Position numbers and translations under genes: made by a program. Below are positions 5,581 to 12,856 of a stretch of DNA of 12,856 bases, piece by piece. This DNA comes from Candidatus Helarchaeota archaeon (GTDB lineage Archaea; Asgardarchaeota; Lokiarchaeia; Helarchaeales; HEL-GB-A), in the NCBI GenBank assembly GCA_013375405.1, contig JABXJU010000117.1, forward strand, positions 1 to 12,856. The letters are read 5' to 3'. The first letter of the stretch is position 1. The number at the start of each line of letters is the position of its first letter. The notes beneath the pieces were generated by a model. That model made no database searches. It saw only the letters and a list, made by a program, of their open reading frames with translations, and was not told where the DNA came from.

Positions 5581-8202
5581 TTAATCGGCAGTAGATAATC
5601 GCGGTATTAAACTGTACTGACTGCCTTCTTTGGAAGTTTTAGTGACCAGAATTCTGTGGTTAAAGTGTGCATCGTCCAGTTCGGGTGTGTGGGTTATCAG
5701 AAATATCTGAGAAAAATTCTTATCTTTGTTTAAATGCTTAATAACGTTTTCTCTTCTTCTTTCGTCCATGTTGGAGAGTGGTTCATCCAAGATGAGCATG
5801 TTAAAATTGATCGGTTTAATTTCACTGGCTTTAAAAGGTTTAATCCTTGCCATTAAATTTGATAAGCCAATGCGTAATGCTAATCCAAAGACCGCTTTAT
5901 CGCCACCACTTAAATAATCCGTTGTTTTATCAATTCCATCAACATAATCATGTAAAACAAACTCAATCCCTTTTTTATCCCATCCCGCAGGGCTTACTTC
6001 TTTTAAATCATACTGGTCATCAGAAAATTGCCGAAGGTAACTTGAAACTTCATTTTTAACTGATTTAAATAATTTATTTTGGATAACTTCTTGAGAAATG
6101 AACTTATCTAAATATTGTTTTTTGATGGCATTGAGATGGTTGCTCTCTTTTTGCTTTTCTTTAATTTCTTTCTTGATATTATACAAAGATTTTATTTTTT
6201 CCTGAATTTCTTTGATTTCAGAATCCAACTGATTAATAGTTAGTTTTAGTCTATCAATGTTTTCTTGGGTACTCTTCTTCTCAATTTGAAATTCAGCAAT
6301 CTTATCCTTCAAATTTTCTAAAGTAGCAGAATTAAAATTCCCTAAAAAGTCATCTAAATCAATAATTCCCATTTTTTTGTAAATATTTTCTATAACTTCT
6401 TTTATTTTTTCTATTTTTCTATTGAGATCGTCGATTTCTTTCGCAATAATTTTAGATTGCTCATTAATTTTCCCTAGTTTTGTATGGAAATCTGCAATTT
6501 CATTTTTAATTATCTCAAAATTGGCTTCATTTTGATGTAAGCGTTCTTTTGTTCGGTTAATATTGCTTATCAATTCATCAAGATCTGAAACATCATGAGT
6601 CTTGAGTAGATCTTCAATAGTTTCAACATTTAATTTTGTAAATAAATTCTTCAATTTCTTTTCTTTCTCAGTAATTTCAACATTAAAACGAAGAATATTT
6701 TCTAAATCATTTAATAATTTATCAATGCTATCTTGTTCAATATCAATTTGTTCAATATTGCCCCTTAAATCTTTAATTTCTTTTTCAATACCTTCATCTT
6801 TATCTTTTAATTCAGTTTCCTCTTTTATATATTTGGTTATTTTTTTCTCTATTCGATCTAATATTTGATCTTTATGATTTTCGTGTTCTATAGGGGTTAG
6901 ACAAGTTGGACACTCACTTTTCTCGCTCAAGAGAGTGATATTCTTTTCTAACTCACTCTTCAATGCATTAAATTTACTTATTTCTTTGGAAATATTTAAT
7001 TTTTCTTTATTTTTAGATTCCAAATCAGCATTTAATTTTTTTAGTTCGCTTTTTAAGTTGCGATTCTGATTTGAAATCGTTTTTTTCAACAATTTTAAAT
7101 CTGAGGGGAGAGTCGTACCCATTATTTCATTTCCCTTTTGAAGGAACCGTTCAATATTTTTGGTTATTTCGTCATTCAACGTATTTATGGCTCCTACTTT
7201 TTCTGAAATTTGTTTAAGATCCTCTAAATCAGGAAAGTTCTCCAACAGCTTTTTATCATTTTTAATATCTGCGAGCATAAGTTCTCTTGATGTTTCCCTT
7301 TTTGCAATTATTGCTTCAATCTCTTTCTTATTTTTGATTTCTCCTGTTAATTTTTCATTTTTTATAGAGATTTCATTTTTAAGATTTTGTTTTTGGTCGT
7401 TAATTTGAATTAGGTGTTTGATATCAGAAATTTCAGGATATTTCTCCAATTTCGCCAGCAAATTTTTCATTTTTTCGCTATATTTCTGTAATTCTTCATT
7501 ATTTTTGGTTTTTTGAACTTTGATATATTCGAGTTTCTCCTTTTGGCTTTCAATATCTAACTTCTCTTTTTCTAAGGAAGATATTTTCCCATCGACGGAA
7601 TTAATCATATCATCCAGTATTGCTTTTAATTCATCAGTAAAATCTTGCAATTTAAAAAGAGTTTGAAAATGTTCCCTAAGTTCTGATGCTGATCGTGTTG
7701 CTAAATAATCCACTTCTCCCTGTCTTACATAGAAGGTTTTTTGCACCTCATCGGCGGTACAATTAAAGATTTCATTCAATTTTTTACAAACGTTTCCAGT
7801 GTCTATAATGATATCGCTTAAAATATCTTTTCCATTTTTGGTATCTTTCTTTACTCGTGCGAATTTCACCGTTGCAGTCTTATTAGGAGCTTTGGAGCGC
7901 TTAATATTGTATATTTGGTTATTTACTTCAAAATCAATACTTACCTTGCAAGTATTTTTTTGTTGTTTAGCACTAGTTTGCCTTAGAATTCTATCATGCG
8001 TTTCGGAAATTATCCCACATTTCCTAGGACCTTTTCCTCCCCAAATCCCCCACAATATAGATTCAATGAAAACTGATTTTCCTGCTGAATTATTGCCACG
8101 GATTAAATATAGCCCATCGGGAAGTTTATCCGATTTTTTTGGGGGAATTATCTGGTCCTTTATAGATTTAAAATTTATTGAGTGCAATTTCTTGAGATTC
8201 AT
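5581..8202 (-). CDS. rad50: Rad50 DNA double-strand-break repair ATPase
   Basis: An 873-residue SMC-like ATPase that dimerises on ATP, binds broken DNA ends and controls the Mre11 nuclease. In order: Walker A GNNSAGKS (36-43), Q-loop in YVRQGEVD (Gln161), a long antiparallel coiled coil (about 180-720) broken by the zinc hook CPTC (431-434), which joins two Rad50 molecules, the ABC signature LSGGD (764-768), Walker B NMLILDE (801-807) with D-loop SNMDE, and the switch histidine His838 in LITHTPELDD. The length is usual for archaeal Rad50 (about 850-900). It is the last gene of the operon: its ATG overlaps the mre11 stop as ATGA (8199-8202), and GGGGGAT precedes it inside mre11, so the two are translationally coupled. 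All catalytic residues are present. It ends seven bases from the convergent PD-(D/E)XK gene. Confidence 0.97.
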   Translation of the reverse strand: MNLKKLHSINFKSIKDQIIPPKKSDKLPDGLYLIRGNNSAGKSVFIESILWGIWGGKGPRKCGIISETHDRILRQTSAKQQKNTCKVSIDFEVNNQIYNIKRSKAPNKTATVKFARVKKDTKNGKDILSDIIIDTGNVCKKLNEIFNCTADEVQKTFYVRQGEVDYLATRSASELREHFQTLFKLQDFTDELKAILDDMINSVDGKISSLEKEKLDIESQKEKLEYIKVQKTKNNEELQKYSEKMKNLLAKLEKYPEISDIKHLIQINDQKQNLKNEISIKNEKLTGEIKNKKEIEAIIAKRETSRELMLADIKNDKKLLENFPDLEDLKQISEKVGAINTLNDEITKNIERFLQKGNEIMGTTLPSDLKLLKKTISNQNRNLKSELKKLNADLESKNKEKLNISKEISKFNALKSELEKNITLLSEKSECPTCLTPIEHENHKDQILDRIEKKITKYIKEETELKDKDEGIEKEIKDLRGNIEQIDIEQDSIDKLLNDLENILRFNVEITEKEKKLKNLFTKLNVETIEDLLKTHDVSDLDELISNINRTKERLHQNEANFEIIKNEIADFHTKLGKINEQSKIIAKEIDDLNRKIEKIKEVIENIYKKMGIIDLDDFLGNFNSATLENLKDKIAEFQIEKKSTQENIDRLKLTINQLDSEIKEIQEKIKSLYNIKKEIKEKQKESNHLNAIKKQYLDKFISQEVIQNKLFKSVKNEVSSYLRQFSDDQYDLKEVSPAGWDKKGIEFVLHDYVDGIDKTTDYLSGGDKAVFGLALRIGLSNLMARIKPFKASEIKPINFNMLILDEPLSNMDERRRENVIKHLNKDKNFSQIFLITHTPELDDAHFNHRILVTKTSKEGSQYSLIPRLSTAD

Positions 8203-9485
8203 TGTATATCCCCCATTTTTTTTATGACGTTGCCGAATAATTGTGCCAACAATTTGGGCTCATATTTTTTAATTTCAAGCTTTTTAAGAAAGTTTAAAAA
8301 TTCAGCTTCAGGGTCCTCAATTAAATATACTATCTCTGCTCGCCCAGGTTCGCTAACATCTTTCTCTGCTTTATTTTTATACCTTATAGATTTATCAACT
8401 TTAAATTGAATAATATTATAATTTGGGGCGGAAAGAACCATGTTCGATAATTTAGTTAAATTTGGTGACAAATCCGACCAAGTAGAATATCCAATATTTC
8501 CAGTTAGAATTATTTTCACTCTAGCCGCGGATTCATCATCAAATTTTTCAATTAATTCATGTTCTTCGAGTTTTTGGTGAATTCGATTATAAATTTCTTG
8601 ATGAGTATCATCTAGGTCAATTTCTACTGATTCTACTATCATCCGTCTCGTAGGTATTTCAACAGATTCTATTTCTGGCGCCTCGTTTTTTTCGATATTA
8701 ACGAAATGAAAGAAACGCTTTTGTTTTTTCTCCTCGATATCTATAGAATCGAATTTCCACTTTTCTGTTGACCCTGGAACAATATAGTTTTTTTCTGTTT
8801 TAGAGAGGTGATTATGCCCCGCAATGAATAATTCAAACCTGTTAGGATTTAATTCTTTGGGTAGAGTCGCATCTGCTGTCATTCCATGAATTAAGCAAAT
8901 GTTGATTTTATCTGAGTTCTTCAGATGATTTATTTCATATTGATTTATCCATGCCTTATAGAGATCATGGAGATCAGCCCCCATAATCTGTAAAGAAATG
9001 GGATTAATATATGGAAATGCATGAATGCAATAATTTTCTTGCTCAAACATCATTGCAGTTGAGTTGACTATTGCGCTTAGTGCATCGTTCCAAAAAGTGA
9101 ATATCCGGACGTTTTCAAAAATTTGAAATTGCCTAATAGTAGATATTTTTTTTACATTATAAATTCCATGATTTCCATCGATTATAACGATTGGAATATT
9201 GAGTTCATTTAATCTTTTAATCCCTCTTCCACCAATTACTCTCGATGGTTCAGATAAGATAGTTTTTGTTCCTCTATATGGAAAATGAAAAAAATCTCCT
9301 GCATGAATTATCAGATCCAATTCATTTCTTTCTTCTACAAAGTAATTTACAGCATAATTAAATGCTTTTGCGAAATCATACTCAATTGAATTTAATCTCA
9401 ACTCATCCAATTGATAAGTATAATTTCTTCTAGTATCTCCCACGGTGCATCCTAAATGAGTATCTGAAAATAAACCAATACGCAC
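8199..9485 (-). CDS. mre11: Mre11 DNA repair nuclease
   Basis: A 428-residue metallophosphoesterase-fold nuclease that works with Rad50 as 3'-5' exonuclease and endonuclease on broken DNA. Using the GTG at 9485, the five phosphoesterase motifs map well on the Pyrococcus enzyme: Asp8 and His10 in SDTHLG, Asp64 in HAGDFFH, Asn105-His106 in DGNHG, His200 in LIHG, and His224/His226 in AGHNH. The GSTEKW segment (about 238-243) is the family's conserved GSTER region. Residues about 280-365 form the capping domain and the C-terminal about 385-428 is the helical Rad50-binding region. A GTG at 9494 would add three residues, but the GGGGTGG at about 9491-9497 serves the 9485 start, which also puts Asp8/His10 at the family positions. 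GNHG replaces the usual GNHD. The start lies 14 bases after the herA stop. Confidence 0.96.
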   Translation of the reverse strand: MRIGLFSDTHLGCTVGDTRRNYTYQLDELRLNSIEYDFAKAFNYAVNYFVEERNELDLIIHAGDFFHFPYRGTKTILSEPSRVIGGRGIKRLNELNIPIVIIDGNHGIYNVKKISTIRQFQIFENVRIFTFWNDALSAIVNSTAMMFEQENYCIHAFPYINPISLQIMGADLHDLYKAWINQYEINHLKNSDKINICLIHGMTADATLPKELNPNRFELFIAGHNHLSKTEKNYIVPGSTEKWKFDSIDIEEKKQKRFFHFVNIEKNEAPEIESVEIPTRRMIVESVEIDLDDTHQEIYNRIHQKLEEHELIEKFDDESAARVKIILTGNIGYSTWSDLSPNLTKLSNMVLSAPNYNIIQFKVDKSIRYKNKAEKDVSEPGRAEIVYLIEDPEAEFLNFLKKLEIKKYEPKLLAQLFGNVIKKMGDIQ

Positions 9486-9499
9486 TATTTCCACCCCAT

Positions 9500-11266
9500 C
9501 TAATAGTATTCACTTCTTCTAGTCTCAGTGATTTCGCCAGGAATATTTACATTCGTTAATTGTCGATAAAATTCTTTGCTGGCTTCAAACTCGTTATCAA
9601 ATAAAGGAGCTTTAAATACAAAAGGTAAATCTTTATAACTCGTACTTAATATTCCTTCTCCGCGGTTTAACACCTTGAATTCTGATTTGAATTCGGAAAT
9701 ATCTCGCGGTGAGCTCTTTATCGCCAAATCTATTTCATATGAATTCCCTAAGGCAAGTGAAATTTGGGTATTTAATTGAGATAGTAAGGCAAAATGTATT
9801 GCTGAAACCTGCTGACTTATGACACATAATCCTAATCCGAATTTTCGACCTTGTCTCGAAATAGACTTATATATATTTCCAGATTGTCTCATTATTTCGG
9901 GTGTTAACAAAGAGGGAGCTTCTTCGATAGTAATCATAATAGGTGTTAATTCCTCAATATTCTTTATTCCTCCCCCTGGTTTCACATATAACTCATTTAT
10001 TCTCGGTATAAATCTTTCGACAAACCCCCGATTTAGGGTTCTTAAACCTAATTGTCTTTCAAGGATCTCTAAATTATTACTTGATTTGACTGCTTTTCTA
10101 ATTTCAAATAATGTCCTTGCTATTACCGTTACACATAAAAATTGCTCTAACTGGCTCATTAAGCTTGAATTAAAAATTAACACTTGTCCTCTTTCTAATG
10201 CCAGAATAATATCTATTAAAATCGATCTATCAGAATCTCCAATGAGGGTTGAACTCTGTAACCAGCTCAAATATCTATCTGCAGCGTTTACAGTATTAGG
10301 TGGAAAACCTACATCATCTACACCAATTTGATGTATCCAATCATCAGGATAGTTACCCGCTAACCTTGATAAATAAGCGACTTGCGGTGAAGATAATTCT
10401 TGGATGGAAAAAATATCAATTGGCAATACCTCATTCGCTCCAAATCTAATCTCTCTTGCATAGCGCCGAATACGCTCTGGCGCTGCACTTCTAATCGGAG
10501 TTAAATAATAAAAATTACTAAATAATGCTCTCCTAAAACTCTCATTACTCTCATCAATCAGATCAACAATATTGGAGATTCCATAAGTATCACTCCCCAA
10601 TGCATATTCATCATGAGGATCAATCGTCAATAAACTAATTCGTGTTAATTCTCGTCTTATAGCCTTAATATTATAATCAATAAAGGATTTTGTTAGGTCT
10701 TGCATTAAATTAGATTTTCCTGACCCTGTAGCTCCCCAAATCCCAACATGCATCGGAATTTTCTCCACTGGTATATTTATCTCAATAGGAATTGCATCCT
10801 CACCAATCAACCAGTTACCTATTTTAAGTTCTCCATACAGCTGTGAAGCTAACATTGATCTAAGAGTTTCCATCATTTCAGGAGATCCTGATGATAATCG
10901 ATAGACTTCAGAGAAATGTTCTGGAACTCTACGTGGTTTTTTAAAAACGTATCCGCCTGAATCTTCATCCGCTATAACAAAACCTAATAGAACTCCTTCC
11001 ACTGAAAGGATCTTCTCTTCTTCTAAATTGGCGACATAGGATTCTTTTCTTACAACCAATGTTGAAGCAACTCCCCCAAGGTCCCTCTGCTTCCTAATAA
11101 TATTTGAATAATTGGTACATTTAAAAAGGAAAGTTCTATCCCTCCCTCTTGTAGAAGGGATTGCAAAAATGTCACCAATCGCAATATCATCATTTTTTGT
11201 TATTACTTCTATTTTATTAATATCTGCGGTTGATAAAATTCCAAAATATTCTCCAAACTCGTTCAT
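9500..11266 (-). CDS. herA: HerA bipolar DNA translocase
   Basis: A 588-residue hexameric FtsK-like ATPase that partners NurA and pumps DNA into it during 5'-end resection. The N-terminal about 1-110 is the HAS-barrel. The RecA-like core follows with Walker A GATGSGKS (178-185), LLTIDPHDEY (212-221) matching the archaeal DPHxEY motif, a helical insertion (about 235-340), Walker B in IMITIEEA (443-450), and the RQGRKFGLGLCVISQQ region (471-486) holding the arginine finger and sensor glutamine. The tail (about 555-588) is the usual extended end. Its ATG at 11266 is preceded by GAGGTGA (11271-11277), which overlaps the nurA TGA stop at 11276-11278, so translation is probably coupled. The family usually has about 500-600 residues; all motifs are intact. 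Confidence 0.96.
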   Translation of the reverse strand: MNEFGEYFGILSTADINKIEVITKNDDIAIGDIFAIPSTRGRDRTFLFKCTNYSNIIRKQRDLGGVASTLVVRKESYVANLEEEKILSVEGVLLGFVIADEDSGGYVFKKPRRVPEHFSEVYRLSSGSPEMMETLRSMLASQLYGELKIGNWLIGEDAIPIEINIPVEKIPMHVGIWGATGSGKSNLMQDLTKSFIDYNIKAIRRELTRISLLTIDPHDEYALGSDTYGISNIVDLIDESNESFRRALFSNFYYLTPIRSAAPERIRRYAREIRFGANEVLPIDIFSIQELSSPQVAYLSRLAGNYPDDWIHQIGVDDVGFPPNTVNAADRYLSWLQSSTLIGDSDRSILIDIILALERGQVLIFNSSLMSQLEQFLCVTVIARTLFEIRKAVKSSNNLEILERQLGLRTLNRGFVERFIPRINELYVKPGGGIKNIEELTPIMITIEEAPSLLTPEIMRQSGNIYKSISRQGRKFGLGLCVISQQVSAIHFALLSQLNTQISLALGNSYEIDLAIKSSPRDISEFKSEFKVLNRGEGILSTSYKDLPFVFKAPLFDNEFEASKEFYRQLTNVNIPGEITETRRSEYY

Positions 11267-11275
11267 TCTATCACC

Positions 11276-12562
11276 TCATTTAAAAATAAATCGTCGTGGC
11301 GAAATCAAAGCTCTCTCATTTAATCCGAGTGATTTTCCGATTTCAACCACTCTATCTGCAGCAATTAACTGATCCTCCCAGGTAATTACACAATCATCAT
11401 GTGCAAACGCAGGAGGACAAGGATATCCATAATAACGAGCTTCATGTGCCATAAAATCCAAATCTTGAAAAATTTTAATTTCATTCTCACGCTGAAGTGC
11501 TGGATCAGCATTCCTAATATTTTGGCTCCACCAAAAATAATCAAAATCAATCCTGAAGACGGGCATCAAATGATAAAATCTTGCCAAATAAGTGGTTGCA
11601 AGTTCGGGAGGGATATATCTTCTTGGTTTAGTTAAATTTAATTCTCCATCTTTATCTTTATGCCCAGGAATCCTACAGAACCAATGGTCCTTCGCTCCCA
11701 TTGAAGATGCCAATCCTGCAATTTGTAAAGTGCCTGGAATTGTATGGACTTTACTAACTGCTACGAGAATGATATTTTTTTCCCGCGCTTGATAGCAAAT
11801 ATCCCTTAATAAATAATCTGACATGGGCCGTGCTATAGGTTTCCCTTTTTCGACACCTCTTATTGGTTCTAAAATTGTTAGAGATCCATCCAAAATAACA
11901 TATTTTATTTTTAAATCGCTCAAAACGGCTCTTCTAATTAATATTAATTCGATGATATTTCGTAAATCGCGATGGATGTCGTATGATTGACCAGGTCTTC
12001 TAAAAATTAGATACTTCTCTATTTCATCTCCTATGTTTTGTACGAGTGAATCCTTTGAATAAATTTCAGGAGGATTTCCCTCCCAAATTAGAGTATCGTA
12101 ATAATATTTCCAAAAGACCTCAAGCAAATCTGTATCAGACAAAAGAGATTCTAGAAAATCTAGATATGATTCTCTAAAATCCTGCGCATCATGATTAAAC
12201 GAGAACACTTTCAGAAGGAAACCATCATTTAAAGATGAAAGACATTTCAAATCCACAAATTTCATTGGTTGATTTGCCTTGGTATTAGAATCTAAAACAA
12301 CCAATGCCGAATCCACCAGCTGCAAGTGATTGTCCTCATAATGACACAAATTTTCAATACCGCTGCCATCGCAGGATGCAACAATAAAATCCTGGGGTAA
12401 TTTATTAGAAGAATGGGGATTGAAATGCGTTACTAGAGTTTTTAAGCGGGCTTCATCTAATTGGAAAAGTGATTCATCAGTTGTACTTCTGCCTAATATT
12501 TTCCTAAATGCTTCTCTAACTTCGGTTTCAAATTGATTTCCCAGAATTTTCTCTAATGCCAT
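11276..12562 (-). CDS. nurA: NurA 5'-3' nuclease
   Basis: A 428-residue RNase H-fold, Mn-dependent nuclease that acts as a dimer docked on the HerA hexamer to resect DNA ends. Visible NurA marks are CDGSG (Asp65, first metal ligand), ILDGSL (Asp225, second motif), VAVSKVHTIP with Lys271, a central region with WFCRIPG, and the C-terminal HDDCVITWEDQLIAADRVV with His388 and Asp389/Asp390, the family's final catalytic histidine area. I place the start at ATG 12562 because GAGGAG (12568-12573 on minus) lies five bases before it; an in-frame GTG at 12568 overlaps that ribosome binding site and cannot use it. It heads the operon nurA-herA-mre11-rad50, with nine bases to herA. Length is within the family range, on the long side. 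Confidence 0.93.
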   Translation of the reverse strand: MALEKILGNQFETEVREAFRKILGRSTTDESLFQLDEARLKTLVTHFNPHSSNKLPQDFIVASCDGSGIENLCHYEDNHLQLVDSALVVLDSNTKANQPMKFVDLKCLSSLNDGFLLKVFSFNHDAQDFRESYLDFLESLLSDTDLLEVFWKYYYDTLIWEGNPPEIYSKDSLVQNIGDEIEKYLIFRRPGQSYDIHRDLRNIIELILIRRAVLSDLKIKYVILDGSLTILEPIRGVEKGKPIARPMSDYLLRDICYQAREKNIILVAVSKVHTIPGTLQIAGLASSMGAKDHWFCRIPGHKDKDGELNLTKPRRYIPPELATTYLARFYHLMPVFRIDFDYFWWSQNIRNADPALQRENEIKIFQDLDFMAHEARYYGYPCPPAFAHDDCVITWEDQLIAADRVVEIGKSLGLNERALISPRRFIFK

Positions 12563-12637
12563 CTGCACTCCTCAAATATCTTTTTATTAATTAGATAGAT
12601 TTCTATTTATTAATTAATAGGAATAATAAATAAGTGA

Positions 12638-12672
12638 AGTTATAAACTTTATTAACTTAACAAACTTAACAA
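12638..12672 (-). promoter_or_regulatory. Promoter of the nurA-herA-mre11-rad50 operon with phased repeats
   Basis: On the minus strand: TTGTTAAGTT, two bases, TTAAGTTAATAAA, then GTTTATAAC as TATA box (about 12639-12648). On the plus strand three AACTT half-sites begin at 12645, 12654 and 12663, exactly nine bases apart, and the first is part of the TATA region. Initiation would fall near 12615-12620, giving a leader of about 55 bases to the nurA ATG. The element closely matches the HD-gene and HNH-gene promoters. Confidence 0.65.
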
Positions 12673-12758
12673 TTCGCTAACGTTACATTCCATTTCAAGA
12701 TTTGGATTGTTCAAAACGAATTTTGATTTTTCTTTCCTTCAAATCTACGAATACAGAC

Positions 12759-12856
12759 TTAGGAAATATCGATTTTTTGACCTTTTTGGGGGATAATTAC
12801 ATTTGGGTATCGTTTTTTAAAGATTTCAGTCCCCTTTGTATGAATGGGAATGATTT
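12759..12856 (-). CDS. Metallo-beta-lactamase-fold hydrolase, C-terminal end only
   Basis: The minus-strand frame is open from the window edge to TAA at 12759-12761 and gives 31 residues. They begin IIPIHTKGTEIFKKRYPNVI and end PQKGQKIDIS. This is the typical end of MBL-fold proteins of the RNase J-like/RMMBL group: the PIHT segment carries the last metal-binding histidine, followed by the short helix and a final strand ending in G-x-x-I-x-I. The rest lies beyond the window. Its stop is about 90 bases before the nurA promoter element and no strong T run separates them, so some read-through into nurA is possible. Whether it acts on RNA, DNA or small molecules cannot be told from this piece. 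Confidence 0.65.
   Translation of the reverse strand, partial: IIPIHTKGTEIFKKRYPNVIIPQKGQKIDIS

Noticed and set aside
7799..8227. A 142-codon open frame on the plus strand with hydrophobic stretches
   Set aside because: It is antisense to the N-terminal ATPase half of rad50; the apparent membrane-like segments come from the complement of AT-rich lysine and glutamate codons.
9819..10331. A 170-codon open frame on the plus strand
   Set aside because: It lies antisense within herA, whose motifs are intact on the minus strand; the plus-strand protein shows no recognisable domain and no ribosome binding site.
12673..12758. A further small gene between the nurA promoter and the MBL-fold stop
   Set aside because: Only short frames broken by stops are present and none has a start with a ribosome binding site.

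Overview
The window looks like chromosomal DNA from an AT-rich archaeon. The main reason is a four-gene set on the minus strand, nurA-herA-mre11-rad50, which is the typical archaeal order of the DNA double-strand-break end-resection genes. Promoters with an A-rich element followed by a TTTATA box, GAGG-type ribosome binding sites and frequent GTG/TTG starts fit this. The lineage cannot be fixed from sequence alone; an Asgard-type or other mesophilic AT-rich archaeon is my guess, held with low confidence.

Layout from left to right: (1) 1-495 is the C-terminal two thirds of a short-chain dehydrogenase. (2) 496-1330 has no intact gene. It holds the tail of a decayed FAD-dependent oxidoreductase on the minus strand, a possible orphan promoter and a short GC-rich patch unlike its surroundings. 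(3) 1331-2493, plus strand, carries a small HNH nuclease followed by a HAD-fold hydrolase. (4) 2600-3394, plus strand, is a CARF-type regulator with a winged-helix C-terminus (HFX_2341/DUF6293-like). (5) Convergent to it is a YhaM-like OB-fold/HD 3'-5' exoribonuclease (minus strand), which shares its upstream region with a divergent PD-(D/E)XK protein flanked by coiled coils (plus strand). (6) 5581-12562, minus strand, is the nurA-herA-mre11-rad50 operon, tightly packed with overlapping signals. (7) 12759-12856, minus strand, is the last 31 residues of a metallo-beta-lactamase-fold protein that continues outside the window.

The nuclease operon very likely makes the archaeal end-processing machine. 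Mre11-Rad50 recognises and nicks broken ends, and the HerA hexamer drives the NurA nuclease to make 3' single-stranded tails for RadA. The plus-strand genes beside it (HNH, HAD, CARF regulator, PD-(D/E)XK) and the HD exonuclease read like an accessory nucleic-acid-processing or defence neighbourhood. This is inference from domains and proximity.

The most interesting non-coding signal is a shared promoter architecture. Four intergenic regions (about 1263-1295, 2536-2576, 4407-4447 and 12639-12672) carry AACTT/AAGTT half-sites, mostly repeated every 9 bp, abutting or overlapping the TATA box. They stand before the HNH, CARF, HD/PD-(D/E)XK and nurA units. One DNA-binding protein, possibly the CARF regulator encoded in the middle, could control all of them. 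The alternative is that this is a general promoter element of the species.
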